Positions 32,470 to 40,924 are shown, counted from the first letter of the stretch. The stretch is DNA of 50,036 bases from an uncultured Lachnospiraceae bacterium (GCA_900314085.1 OMTX01000189.1:1-50036), one strand, 5' to 3'. Made by a program: numbers and translations. The notes: generated by a model not told the origin, from the sequence alone.

Positions 32470-33612
32470 TTACTCTTCCCCTGCCTGCATCCTGGCAATC
32501 AGTTCATCCGCAAAGGCATCGTATCTGTGCTCTTCAATAGCTCCGCGGATCTCCGTCATCAGGCGGTTGTAGAAGTAGAGGTTGTGGAGGACCAGAAGGC
32601 GCATGCCCAGCATCTCCTTCGCCTTCAGCAGGTGATGGATGTAGGCTCGGGAGAAGGACCGGCAGGCCGGGCAATTGCAGCCCTCTTCAATGGGCCGGTG
32701 GTCGAGCTCGAAGCGGGCGTTCGCGAGATTCATCTTCCCGTGGTGGGTGTAGGCGTGACCGTGGCGCCCGTTCCTGCTGGGGTAGACGCAGTCGAAGAAG
32801 TCGATGCCCCGCCGCACGCCCTCGAGGATGTTCTCGGGCGTCCCCACACCCATCAGGTAAGTGGGCTTGTCCTGGGGCAGGTGGGGTACCGTCACGTCGA
32901 GGATGTGGTACATCTGCTCATGCGTCTCCCCGACCGCCAGGCCGCCGACCGCATAGCCGTCGAGGTCGAGCCCGCTGATCTCATCAGCGTTTGCAATCCG
33001 TATGTCCTCGATCACCCCACCCTGGTTGATGCCGAAGAGCATCTGGTGAGGGTTGACGGTATCGGGCAGGGAGTTGAGCTCCGCCATCTTTTCCTTGCAG
33101 CGGCGAAGCCAGCGGGCTGTCCGGGCCACGGACGGCTCCACATAGTCCCTGTCAGCAAGCGCCGGCGGACACTCGTCGAAGGCCATGGCAATGGTCGAGC
33201 CGAGGTTCGACTGAATCTGCATGGATTCCTCCGGCCCCATGAAGATCTTGTGGCCGTCGATATGCGAGCGGAAGGTCACGCCCTCTTCTTTGATATGGCG
33301 GAGCTTCGCCAGAGAGAAGACCTGGAAGCCCCCGCTGTCCGTGAGAATGGGCCCGTCCCATCCCATGAATTTGTGGAGACCGCCGTACTTTTTGATCAGC
33401 TCATCGCCGGTCCGCACGTGCAGGTGGTAGGTGTTCGAGAGGACGACCTGGGTGTCGATGCCGTGAAGGTCGTCGGCAGAAACCGCCCCTTTGATAGCCC
33501 CGACGGTGGCAACGTTCATGAAGCAGGGGGTCTGCACGGTGCCGTGAACAGTCGTGAGTTCTCCGCGTTTGGCCCGCCCGTCCACCGTGATCAGCTTGTA
33601 ATTTTTGCTCAT
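32470..33612 (-). CDS. tgt: queuine/preQ1 tRNA-ribosyltransferase Tgt
   Basis: Tgt exchanges guanine-34 for preQ1 in tRNAs with GUN anticodons. The 380 residues include TPCFMNVATVGAIKG, LTDSGGFQVFSL, FGINQGG, YAVGGLAVGE, YLMGVGTPENI, and the zinc site CNCPACRSFSRAYIHHL. Length is normal. The stop lies inside a palindromic word GTAAGCGCTTAC (32462-32473). An ACACGC/GCGTGT hairpin at 33642-33656 separates it from aroC. Confidence 0.98.
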   Translation of the reverse strand: MSKNYKLITVDGRAKRGELTTVHGTVQTPCFMNVATVGAIKGAVSADDLHGIDTQVVLSNTYHLHVRTGDELIKKYGGLHKFMGWDGPILTDSGGFQVFSLAKLRHIKEEGVTFRSHIDGHKIFMGPEESMQIQSNLGSTIAMAFDECPPALADRDYVEPSVARTARWLRRCKEKMAELNSLPDTVNPHQMLFGINQGGVIEDIRIANADEISGLDLDGYAVGGLAVGETHEQMYHILDVTVPHLPQDKPTYLMGVGTPENILEGVRRGIDFFDCVYPSRNGRHGHAYTHHGKMNLANARFELDHRPIEEGCNCPACRSFSRAYIHHLLKAKEMLGMRLLVLHNLYFYNRLMTEIRGAIEEHRYDAFADELIARMQAGEE

Positions 33613-33704
33613 TTATTTTACCTGTATTTCAAAATCAGCATACACGCAACGCGTGTTCATTATGAAACAGCCGAAATGCCTCGTGTCTCGCTTGAAAATC
33701 ACTT

Positions 33705-34853
33705 CTATCGATTCTGCCGCCCGCGGACCGCATCCATGTAAGCCTTTACATCGGACAGGCGGCTTCCCTGCCCGGTCAGGAGCAGATCCGCGATGGTCAG
33801 CGCCGCCATGCACTCCACCACGACGACGGCCCGGGGAACAATGACGGGATCGTGTCTTCCCTTGATGACGATCTCGGTATTCTCCCCCTCCCGCGTCACG
33901 GTTTCCTGCGCGGAGGAAATGGAAGGCGTCGGCTTGACCGCCGCCCGGAAGACGAGGGGCGAGCCGTCGGACATACCGCCGAGGGTACCGCCGGAATGGT
34001 TCGTCTTTTTATGAATAACATTTTCCCCCACAGCGGATCCAATCTTTTGAGAACCCGGATCTGCCGTGAAAGGATCGTTGTTCTCGGAGCCCGTCAGTCC
34101 GGCTGCCGCAAAGCCTTCCCCGATCTCGAAGCCCTTGACTGCCCCGATGGAGAGGATGGCCTTCGCAAGAGAAGCATCGAGCTTTTCAAAGACCGGCTCC
34201 CCGATACCGGCAGGAAGTCCTGTCACGCAGCACTCGATGATGCCGCCGGCTGAATCGCCTTTTGCCTGCAGGTCCTTCAGATATTCAGACGCTTCTTCTG
34301 CCGCTTCCGCATCGGGCATGTAGAGAGGGTTCTCCTGTACAGCAGCAAGATCAATTTTCTCCGCCTTCACCGGTCCGATGGCCTTTGTGTAAGCGCATAC
34401 AGTGATTCCCAGTTCAGAAAGAATCTTCGCTGCTACAGCCCCGGCCATGACGCGGCCGGCTGTTTCCCGGCCAGAAGAACGGCCGCCGCCGCGATAATCC
34501 CGGACGCCGAACTTCGCATCAAAGCCATAGTCCGCATGGCCGGGCCGGTAGACGTCCTTCAGATTGCTGTAGTCCTTTGAATGCTGGTCGGCATTCTTCA
34601 CCATCATGGAGATAGGTGTGCCCTCCGTGACGCCTTCAAAGACGCCGGACATGAGGATCACCGTATCGCTCTCGCTCCGCTGCGTCGTAAAGGCCGACTG
34701 GCCGGGCTTCCGCCGGTCGAGGTAGGTCTGGATATCCTCTTCCGAAAGGGAAAGACCGGCCGGCACCCCGTCGAGGACCGCTCCAATCCCGTACCCGTGG
34801 GACTCGCCCCAGGTCATCAGCTGAAGATTTTTTCCAAAGAGAGAACCGCTCAT
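33705..34853 (-). CDS. aroC: chorismate synthase AroC
   Basis: AroC converts EPSP to chorismate using reduced FMN. The 382-residue protein has GESHGYGIGAVLDGVPAGL, RPGHADYGFDAKFGVRDYRGGGRSSGRETAGRVMAGA and RHDPVIVPRAVVVVE, all family signatures. The ribosome site GGAAAGG overlaps the end of an intrinsic terminator just upstream, so expression may be attenuated. A frame through the structured element upstream ends in TGA overlapping this ATG (ATGA). Confidence 0.98.
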   Translation of the reverse strand: MSGSLFGKNLQLMTWGESHGYGIGAVLDGVPAGLSLSEEDIQTYLDRRKPGQSAFTTQRSESDTVILMSGVFEGVTEGTPISMMVKNADQHSKDYSNLKDVYRPGHADYGFDAKFGVRDYRGGGRSSGRETAGRVMAGAVAAKILSELGITVCAYTKAIGPVKAEKIDLAAVQENPLYMPDAEAAEEASEYLKDLQAKGDSAGGIIECCVTGLPAGIGEPVFEKLDASLAKAILSIGAVKGFEIGEGFAAAGLTGSENNDPFTADPGSQKIGSAVGENVIHKKTNHSGGTLGGMSDGSPLVFRAAVKPTPSISSAQETVTREGENTEIVIKGRHDPVIVPRAVVVVECMAALTIADLLLTGQGSRLSDVKAYMDAVRGRQNR

Positions 34854-34861
34854 ATTATCCT

Positions 34862-34903
34862 TTCCAAAAAAGAAACCTCCCGCAAGAGTACTCTCACGAG
34901 AGG
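34862..34903 (-). terminator. intrinsic terminator just before aroC
   Basis: On the minus strand CCTCTCG...CGGGAGG arms (plus 34897-34903 and 34876-34882) enclose an inner AGAGTACTCT palindrome, and the stem is followed by TTTCTTTTTT. It ends 9 nt before the aroC ATG and contains part of its ribosome site region. It can terminate the lactonase transcript or act as an attenuator of aroC. Confidence 0.8.
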
Positions 34904-34917
34904 CAGCAAACTCTCAA

Positions 34918-35070
34918 TATAACTATTCAGCCCCACCACTCGGATTTCTTCGAAATCCTCGTTGTCGGGGTTCCGGGCGGCTTCGCCGCCAGGCCACACA
35001 GAATGTAAAAACGCTTCCAGCATGCAAGCATGCATCAGCATTTTTGCATTCTGTGTGCTGAATAGTTATA
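34918..35070. repeat. 153-bp element with 14-bp terminal inverted repeats and internal hairpins
   Basis: Perfect arms TATAACTATTCAGC (34918-34931) and GCTGAATAGTTATA (35057-35070) are flanked on both sides by CAA, a possible 3-bp target duplication. Inside are GGATTTC/GAAATCC (34942-34958), GGCGGC/GCCGCC (34976-34990), an 11-bp CACACAGAATG/CATTCTGTGTG stem (34995-35005 and 35047-35057) that extends inward with two non-Watson-Crick positions, and GCATGC/GCATGC (35020-35033). The first two have three-base loops. It looks like a small mobile inverted-repeat element or a structured RNA; it supplies the stop codon of the lactonase gene. Confidence 0.85.
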
Positions 35071-36127
35071 CAAGCTGGTGGATCTTGATGACGTTCGGCT
35101 TGTCGACCTTTACGGGAGCGTTCATCATCAGGGCATAGCCCTTCTCGTAGTCGATGAGGAAGGACCGGATTTCGTTCGTGTCATGGTTCAGGGTAACGTA
35201 ATATTTGTCACCGGGCAGGACGACAAGGGACTTGGGGAAGTCGCCGCTCACAGGCGTCTCCCAGGCATACTCAAGTGTTCCGTCTTCCGTATTCCGCTTG
35301 AGGAACGTCACCTGGTTTGCCGCGTCAATCGTGACGAGGATATAGTTCCCGGCCTTGTTCAGCTTGAAGCAGGAGGACTCGGCCATGGGGAAGTCGCCGT
35401 CCAGGACGCTTAGGGACTGCACGAGCTTGAACTGGGGTTCATCGTCCACGTCCTCGTACGAATAGCAGGCCATCTCATTGTTGAGCTGCGTCAGCACATA
35501 GAGGAACTTTCCATCCGCGGAAAAGCCCATGGACCGGGGACCCGCATCGAGCTCGCAGCGGATGATGTCTTCGAGCTTTAAGTTCCCGTTTTTGTAGTCG
35601 ATCCGGTAGACCTTGATCTGGTTGAGGCCAAGATCCGCTGCCAGCAGGTACTTCTCGTCCGGAGAAAGCTTGACGGACGTGACCTTCGGGTGGTCGAGCC
35701 GATGCTCCGACGTTGAAATGACGACGCCCTGGTGGAAGATGCCGCAGGCAATGTCTCCGATGGAGCCGTCCGGATTCAGACGCATCATCGTGACACGGCC
35801 GTCGTGATAGCCGCCGACGAAGAGGTAGCGTCTCTGAGAATCCACCTCGACGTAGCAGCCCCGCATGCCGCCGATCCACTGCTGGTTGATCTTTGTCAGA
35901 TCTCCGTTCTCATCGATGGAGAAGGCGGCTACGCCTTCATCCGCAATGGAATAGAGGAACTTGCCGTCCTTTGAAATGCAGAGGTAGGAAGGGTTGTTGA
36001 TGGGGCAGACACTGCGCTCCGTCAGAATCCCCTTGTCCGGGTCCACATCATAGACATAGATGCCGACGCTGTTCGCATGGGTGTATGTCCCCACATAAGC
36101 CACATACTTTCCGGATTTCTTTCCCAT
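35066..36127 (-). CDS. lactonase family beta-propeller protein (6-phosphogluconolactonase-like)
   Basis: A 353-residue protein starting YVAYVGTYTHANSVGIYVYDV with repeated blades (NPSYLCISKDGKFLYSIAD, HPKVTSVKLSPDEKYLLAADLGLNQIKVY, GPRSMGFSADGKFLYVLTQLNNEMACY), a seven-bladed propeller of the lactonase family. No signal peptide, so cytoplasmic. Substrate not certain; hydrolysis of 6-phosphogluconolactone is known for some members. Start codon one base after the U32 stop, with an AAGGAAG site. The C-terminal VIKIHQLV ends inside the inverted-repeat element. Confidence 0.92.
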   Translation of the reverse strand: MGKKSGKYVAYVGTYTHANSVGIYVYDVDPDKGILTERSVCPINNPSYLCISKDGKFLYSIADEGVAAFSIDENGDLTKINQQWIGGMRGCYVEVDSQRRYLFVGGYHDGRVTMMRLNPDGSIGDIACGIFHQGVVISTSEHRLDHPKVTSVKLSPDEKYLLAADLGLNQIKVYRIDYKNGNLKLEDIIRCELDAGPRSMGFSADGKFLYVLTQLNNEMACYSYEDVDDEPQFKLVQSLSVLDGDFPMAESSCFKLNKAGNYILVTIDAANQVTFLKRNTEDGTLEYAWETPVSGDFPKSLVVLPGDKYYVTLNHDTNEIRSFLIDYEKGYALMMNAPVKVDKPNVIKIHQLV

Positions 36128-36128
36128 T

Positions 36129-37373
36129 TCAGCTTCCTTCTTTCGCTTTCATTCTGAGTATGTCGCCGGGCTCGGCAGAAGCTGCCGGACCGATAAATAT
36201 TTCCTGTTTGGCGTGCGGGGCGGATTCCATTTCAGTTCCGTCCGCATCTGCAATCGAAGCGACTTCTACTATATCATTTTTCCCGTCCGGTTTCATTATT
36301 TCTATCGTATCCCCGACGGAAAACTTGTTTTTCTGTGTGATATGAATGCGGCCGCCCTCTACGTCCTGCACCATTCCGAGATAGACAAATTTCTGCGTGT
36401 ACGTGCTTTCATCGTAGATCTGACTCTCATGCGTCGGCTTGCCGAAGAAGAAGCCCGTCGAAAACTGACGGAAGGTGCATTCTTCAATCATCTGCTCGTA
36501 CTTCGGAATATTCGCCTGATACTTCTCCCGCGACTCATAGAGGTCATCGAGGGCTGTCCTGTAGGTCCGGGCAACAGTCGCCACATAGAGGGCATTTTTC
36601 ATCCGCCCCTCTACCTTCAGGGAATCCGCCCCGGCGTCGATGAGCTCCGGAAGATGACTGATCATGCAGAGGTCTTTGGAATTGAAGATATAGGTTCCCC
36701 GCTCGTTTTCCTCCACCGGCAGGTATTCGCCCGGCCGCGTCTCCTCGGTGACATAGTACTTCCACCGGCAGGGGTGGGTGCACTCTCCGTGGTTGGCGTC
36801 GCGGCCTGTGAAGTAGTTCGAAAGCAGACAGCGGCCCGAATAGGATATGCACATGGACCCGTGGACAAAGGTCTCTATTTCGAGGTCGTACGGTATGTGC
36901 GCCCGGATTTCCGCGATTTCATCAAGGGATAATTCGCGCGCCGTCACAACCCGTTTCGCCCCCAGGTCATGCCAGAAGTTGAAGGTTCCGTAGTTCGTAT
37001 TGTTCGCCTGGGTTGAAATGTGGATGTCGAGATCCGGCGCGACGCGGCGGCAAATGGTGAAGAGGCCCGGGTCGGAGATCAGGACCGCGTCGGGCCCCAA
37101 TGTGGAAAGCTCGCGGAAATAGTCCTCCGCCCCGGGAAGATCAGCGTTGTGAGCCAGAATATTGGCCGTCACGTAGACTTTGACGCCATGTGCATGGGCG
37201 AACGCAATGCCCTCCGCCATCTCCGCATGATTGAAGTTTTCCGCCTTGGCCCGGAGGCCATAGAAGTTCCCGCCGATATACACGGCATCCGCCCCGTAGC
37301 GCACGGCTGTATAGAGAACCGGCAGGGAGGACGCAGGGAGCAGGAGCTCGACTTTTCTTTCTCTTCTATTCAT
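36129..37373 (-). CDS. U32 peptidase family protein, probable tRNA hydroxylation protein (TrhP-like)
   Basis: A 414-residue U32-family protein with KVELLLPASSLPVLYTAVRYGADAVYIGG, the family signature around FVHGSMCISYSGRCLLSNYFTGRDANHGECTHPCRW with clustered cysteines, and a C-terminal beta-barrel domain. Members next to a TrmR-type methyltransferase (trmR lies just upstream here, as yrrM-yrrN-yrrO in Bacillus) make 5-hydroxyuridine at tRNA position 34. I infer that role. The ribosome site is weak, and a 52-53-bp tandem repeat array fills the 217-bp gap before it. Confidence 0.92.
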   Translation of the reverse strand: MNRRERKVELLLPASSLPVLYTAVRYGADAVYIGGNFYGLRAKAENFNHAEMAEGIAFAHAHGVKVYVTANILAHNADLPGAEDYFRELSTLGPDAVLISDPGLFTICRRVAPDLDIHISTQANNTNYGTFNFWHDLGAKRVVTARELSLDEIAEIRAHIPYDLEIETFVHGSMCISYSGRCLLSNYFTGRDANHGECTHPCRWKYYVTEETRPGEYLPVEENERGTYIFNSKDLCMISHLPELIDAGADSLKVEGRMKNALYVATVARTYRTALDDLYESREKYQANIPKYEQMIEECTFRQFSTGFFFGKPTHESQIYDESTYTQKFVYLGMVQDVEGGRIHITQKNKFSVGDTIEIMKPDGKNDIVEVASIADADGTEMESAPHAKQEIFIGPAASAEPGDILRMKAKEGS

Positions 37374-37415
37374 CTCAAAAAATAATCAATCGCGTCCGGG
37401 GCAAAAACCGGGCTT

Positions 37416-37593
37416 TTTCAAAGTTTGACACCCCTCTGGCTCTGCTTCAAGGGTAAAATCAAGCATATTTCAAAGTTTGACACCCCTCTGGCTCTTTCCC
37501 AAGGGGTAAAATCAAGCATATTTCAAAGTTTGACACCCCTCTGGCTCTGCTTCAAGGGTAAAATCAAGCATATTTCAAAGTTTGACACCCCTA
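37416..37593 (-). repeat. 52-53-bp tandem repeat array, 3.4 copies, between trmR and the U32 gene
   Basis: Copies lie at 37416-37467 (52), 37468-37520 (53), 37521-37572 (52), with a partial copy 37573-37593 ending in the trmR stop (TAG, 37591-37593). Each unit holds a TCAAACTTTGA palindrome and can pair ACCCTT with AGGGGT; in the second copy an extra base restores a perfect ACCCCT/AGGGGT stem. On the minus strand each unit has an ATG CTT GAT frame. Confidence 0.95.
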
Positions 37594-38232
37594 TCGAACC
37601 CGCTTGCTGACGAGCACCCCGTCCCCGGAATCGATCATGTCGGAGACAAAGTCGCTGTCGTGGCAGATGGTGTAGAGGTAGTCGCGGACGCGCCCGTGGA
37701 TGGTGCGGTCCCGCCGGCGCACGGCAAAGCGGGATTCGAGGGTCGTTCCCTCCTGCAGACAGTTGTCCGTGACAAGGAGGCCGCCGACCGGGATCAGGGG
37801 CTTCACTTCTTCGAAATAGACCCCGTACTGCCCCTTGGCTGCATCCATGAAGACGAAGTCGTAGGTGCCTGTAAGCGCTTTCATGGTTTCCGCCGCATCC
37901 CCCCTGATGAGACGAATCCTGTCGGAAAGGCCCAGCCGCCTGAAGTTTTCTTCGGCCCGGGCAGCCATCCGCTCATCCACTTCCAGAGTGGTGATCTCTA
38001 CATTATTCTGAAGACATGATGCCATGAAGCCTGCAGAAAAACCGATGGCGGTACCGATTTCGAGAATGCAGGACGGCTGCTGCATCGAAAGCAGCAGCCT
38101 CAGAAGGTTCTGCGAATCCTTCCGCAGGATCGGCACGCCCTCTTCCCGGGCCCCCCGCTCGATTTCAGCGAGGACAGGCGGCAGAGGCGGCATCAGGATT
38201 GATAAATAAACGTCCAGACGTTCTTTGTTCAT
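37591..38232 (-). CDS. trmR: O-methyltransferase, probable tRNA 5-hydroxyuridine methyltransferase TrmR
   Basis: A 213-residue class I SAM methyltransferase of the caffeoyl-CoA/YrrM type: ILEIGTAIGFSAGFMA (SAM loop), TTLEVDERMAARAEENF, YDFVFMDAAKGQY (metal-binding Asp), VTDNCLQEG. Adjacent to the U32 gene it should methylate 5-hydroxyuridine-34 in tRNA, as in Bacillus. A cre-like word lies inside it at 37870-37883. Symbol by synteny and family. Confidence 0.88.
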   Translation of the reverse strand: MNKERLDVYLSILMPPLPPVLAEIERGAREEGVPILRKDSQNLLRLLLSMQQPSCILEIGTAIGFSAGFMASCLQNNVEITTLEVDERMAARAEENFRRLGLSDRIRLIRGDAAETMKALTGTYDFVFMDAAKGQYGVYFEEVKPLIPVGGLLVTDNCLQEGTTLESRFAVRRRDRTIHGRVRDYLYTICHDSDFVSDMIDSGDGVLVSKRVR

Positions 38233-38348
38233 CGTTTTTAAAAAAATCTACAGCGATCGCAGAACGTCATTGCCATCACACAACAAGCGTTGCTGCCGCA
38301 GCAAAAGGGATATTCCGGCATTAGCAGCCGGGCTTCACCTCTCAACGA

Positions 38349-40013
38349 TCATACTTCCATAATGATGGGCAGGATCATGGGCCGGCGCTCGGTCTCCTTC
38401 CAAACGAAGTCGGAAAGGGCGCCCTTGAGGCAGCTCTTGATCTGGGTCCAGTCCGTGACATTCCGCCTGGTGAGGTCACTTAGCTCATCGTTTAAGACCT
38501 CGCGCGCCGCGTCCATCAGATCCTCGGCCCCGCGGACATAGACGAAGCCGCGGGAAACGATGTCGGGGCCGGAAAGGACGAGGCCGGTGCCGGACTGCAT
38601 GGTCATGACAATGATAATGATGCCGTCGTCCGCCAGCCGCTGCCGATCCTTCAATACGACAGAGCCGACGTCGCCGACGCCGAGGCCGTCGACCATGACG
38701 GAACCCGCATGAACTTTTCCTGTGACACCTGCCGACTCTTCATCCATGGAGAGGACGTCGCCGGAGGAAAGGAGGAAGATGTGCTTGCTGTCATAGCCCA
38801 GGGATTTTGCAATCTCCGCTCCTGCGCGCAGGTGCTTGTACTCGCCGTGCATGGGGATCGCGTATTTCGGCTTCACGAGGGAGTAGATCAGCTTGATCTC
38901 CTCCTGGCAGGCGTGGCCGGAAACGTGGACATCCTGGAAGATGACCTTGGCCCCCTGTCGGTAAAGCTCGTTGATGACGCGGGACACGGCCTTTTCGTTG
39001 CCCGGAATCGGGTGAGACGAAAAGATGATCGTGTCGTTCGGCTTGATCCGGACCTTCTTGTGCATGCCGGACGCCATGCGTGAAAGGGCTGCCATGGACT
39101 CGCCCTGGGAGCCCGTCGTGATGAGGCAGGTCCGGTTGTCCGGAAAGTTCTTCAGCTCGTCGATGGAAATGACAGTATTCGGCGGGATATTGATGTAGCC
39201 GAGCTCCGTGGCCGTCGTGATGATGTTCACCATGGACCGGCCTTCTATGACGCACTTGCGCCCGTACTTGTGGGCGGAGTTGATGATCTGCTGCACGCGG
39301 TCGACGTTCGATGCAAAGGTGGCGATGATGATACGCGTGTCGGTATTGTCTGCGAAGATATTGTCAAATGTACGGCCGACGGTGCGCTCGGACTGGGTGA
39401 AGCCGGGCCGCTCCGCGTTCGTGGAATCGCAGCAGAGGGCGAGAACCCCCTTCTTTCCGATTTCCGCGAAGCGCTGCAGGTCGATCTGGTCGCCGAAGAC
39501 CGGCGTGTAGTCAACCTTGAAGTCGCCCGTATGGATGACGGTCCCGACCGGGGAATAGATGGCGAGCGCCGCCGCATCCTGAATACTGTGATTCGTTTTG
39601 ATGAATTCCACACGGAAGCAGCCCGCGTTGATGGACTGGCCGAAGGAGACGACCTTGCGGCGCACCTTCGTCATCATATTCTTTTCTTCGAGCTTGTGCT
39701 CTATGATGCCCATAGTGAGCTTCGTCGCGTAGAGGGGCACAGATAGCTGGTTCAGCACATAGGGAATCGCCCCGATGTGGTCTTCATGCCCGTGGGTGAT
39801 GAAAATTCCCTTGACCTTGTCTTCGTTCTCGATCAGAAAGGAAATATCGGGTATGACAAGGTCGACCCCCGGCATGTCGTCCTCAGGGAACGCCATTCCG
39901 CAGTCAACGACGATGATGCTGTCGCCGTAGCAGAAAGCTGTCATGTTCATTCCGATGAGCTCAACGCCGCCCAAAGGAATGACCTGCAGCTTCTCTTTTT
40001 TCGATTTTTTCAC
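38349..40013 (-). CDS. rnjA: ribonuclease J
   Basis: A 554-residue metallo-beta-lactamase/beta-CASP nuclease with both endonuclease and 5' exonuclease activity in mRNA decay and rRNA maturation. The metal motif THGHEDH is at 73-79, with NHSIQDA, HTGDFKVD, CDSTNAERPG, SSHPIPGNE and VSGHACQEE downstream. The start codon is GTG; it directly abuts the DUF1292 stop and has a GGAGG site 11 nt before it. Whether it is J1 or J2 cannot be told. Confidence 0.97.
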   Translation of the reverse strand: MKKSKKEKLQVIPLGGVELIGMNMTAFCYGDSIIVVDCGMAFPEDDMPGVDLVIPDISFLIENEDKVKGIFITHGHEDHIGAIPYVLNQLSVPLYATKLTMGIIEHKLEEKNMMTKVRRKVVSFGQSINAGCFRVEFIKTNHSIQDAAALAIYSPVGTVIHTGDFKVDYTPVFGDQIDLQRFAEIGKKGVLALCCDSTNAERPGFTQSERTVGRTFDNIFADNTDTRIIIATFASNVDRVQQIINSAHKYGRKCVIEGRSMVNIITTATELGYINIPPNTVISIDELKNFPDNRTCLITTGSQGESMAALSRMASGMHKKVRIKPNDTIIFSSHPIPGNEKAVSRVINELYRQGAKVIFQDVHVSGHACQEEIKLIYSLVKPKYAIPMHGEYKHLRAGAEIAKSLGYDSKHIFLLSSGDVLSMDEESAGVTGKVHAGSVMVDGLGVGDVGSVVLKDRQRLADDGIIIIVMTMQSGTGLVLSGPDIVSRGFVYVRGAEDLMDAAREVLNDELSDLTRRNVTDWTQIKSCLKGALSDFVWKETERRPMILPIIMEV

Positions 40014-40337
40014 TTAAACTAAAACCTCCGTATCGTCCAAAAGTTCTTCAAAGACCTTGCCGATAGCGGAAAGCTCGTCATCGTCGGTAACGCACTCATA
40101 GAGGACGTCTTCGTCTTCGTCCCTGATCTCACGCAGAATCAGGACCTCAGACTCCGTCTCATCCTCCTCCCCGGCCGAAAAATAATTCTCGTCCGTCGTC
40201 ACCAGAAGGTAGTGCTTTCCGGTCAGTGTAGTCTCTTCTATCACATACGCAGGTACCTCTTCGCCGGTCTCCGCGTCTGTAAGCATTATCGTGGCTGCAT
40301 CAAAAGCAGCATTTTCCATAGCGTCATTTTCAGGCAT
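40014..40337 (-). CDS. DUF1292 family protein
   Basis: A 107-residue acidic protein: MLTDAETGEEVPAYVIEETTLTGKHYLLVTTDE ... VLILREIRDEDEDVLYECVTDDDELSAIGKVFEELL. This is the DUF1292 (YrzB-like) family found with ireB and ruvX in Firmicutes. Function unknown. The sequence before the ATG contains ATGACTAATGTAAA (plus), a word repeated at the cysteine desulfurase start. Confidence 0.92.
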   Translation of the reverse strand: MPENDAMENAAFDAATIMLTDAETGEEVPAYVIEETTLTGKHYLLVTTDENYFSAGEEDETESEVLILREIRDEDEDVLYECVTDDDELSAIGKVFEELLDDTEVLV

Positions 40338-40425
40338 AGAATTTTCCCTTATGACTAATGTAAAACACCTTGTTTGGTGTAATTTCTCATATTCAGTTAA
40401 AGCCCCTACATTGTACGGCTTTATA

Positions 40426-40860
40426 TTATTCCTGTGCGGTGTTCTGTTCCCTGTCCATGTAGGTCTGCAGGATCAGCATCGCAGCGATTTCGTCTACGTA
40501 TTTCTTGTGGTCGGATTGCCCGGTGGTGTCCATGGTCCTGTCGGAGATCACCGTCGTCAGACGCTCGTCCATGAATTCAATCGGAACGTCAATGCGCTTC
40601 GCAAGGGCATCGGCAAAGGCCCGCGTCTTCTCGCAGCGGTCCCCTTCCGTCCCGTCCATCTGTACGGGCAGGCCGACAACTACCGTTGTAATAGCATTCT
40701 CATTTATGATTTCGACAATCCGTGCCAGTGTCTGGCGGAGCTTCGAAGCCTTCTCCCGCCGGATGATGGTAAGGCCCTGAGCCGTGATGCCGAGTTCGTC
40801 GGAAATCGCAACCCCTACTGTCTTGTCGCCATAGTCGAGACCGAGCAGTCTCTCTGCCAT
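40426..40860 (-). CDS. ruvX: RuvX/YqgF, pre-16S rRNA nuclease / Holliday-junction-resolvase fold
   Basis: Start at MAERLLGLDYGDKTVGVAISDELG with a GGGAGGAG site 7 nt before; the frame opens eight codons earlier. The RNase H-like fold shows the catalytic Asp (LGLDYGDKTVG), VVGLPVQMDGTEG and FMDERLTTV. The protein matures the 5' end of 16S rRNA. It follows ireB and precedes DUF1292, the conserved Firmicute order. The stop lies in a GGCTTTATATTATT word found three times in the window. Confidence 0.95.
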   Translation of the reverse strand: MAERLLGLDYGDKTVGVAISDELGITAQGLTIIRREKASKLRQTLARIVEIINENAITTVVVGLPVQMDGTEGDRCEKTRAFADALAKRIDVPIEFMDERLTTVISDRTMDTTGQSDHKKYVDEIAAMLILQTYMDREQNTAQE

Positions 40861-40924
40861 AAATCTCTCCTCCCGCTGCCGCAAGATTCAAAGACAACAG
40901 CTGCCGGTCAAGCCGGCACTGTCA

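Noticed and set aside
34850..35041. 63-codon minus-strand frame through the inverted-repeat element
   Set aside because: Its sequence is dictated by the hairpins and it has no ribosome site; the ATGA overlap with aroC is noted in the findings but not enough to call a gene.
34862..35070. T-box or known riboswitch before aroC
   Set aside because: No T-box consensus, specifier arrangement or known aptamer core could be recognised in the leader.
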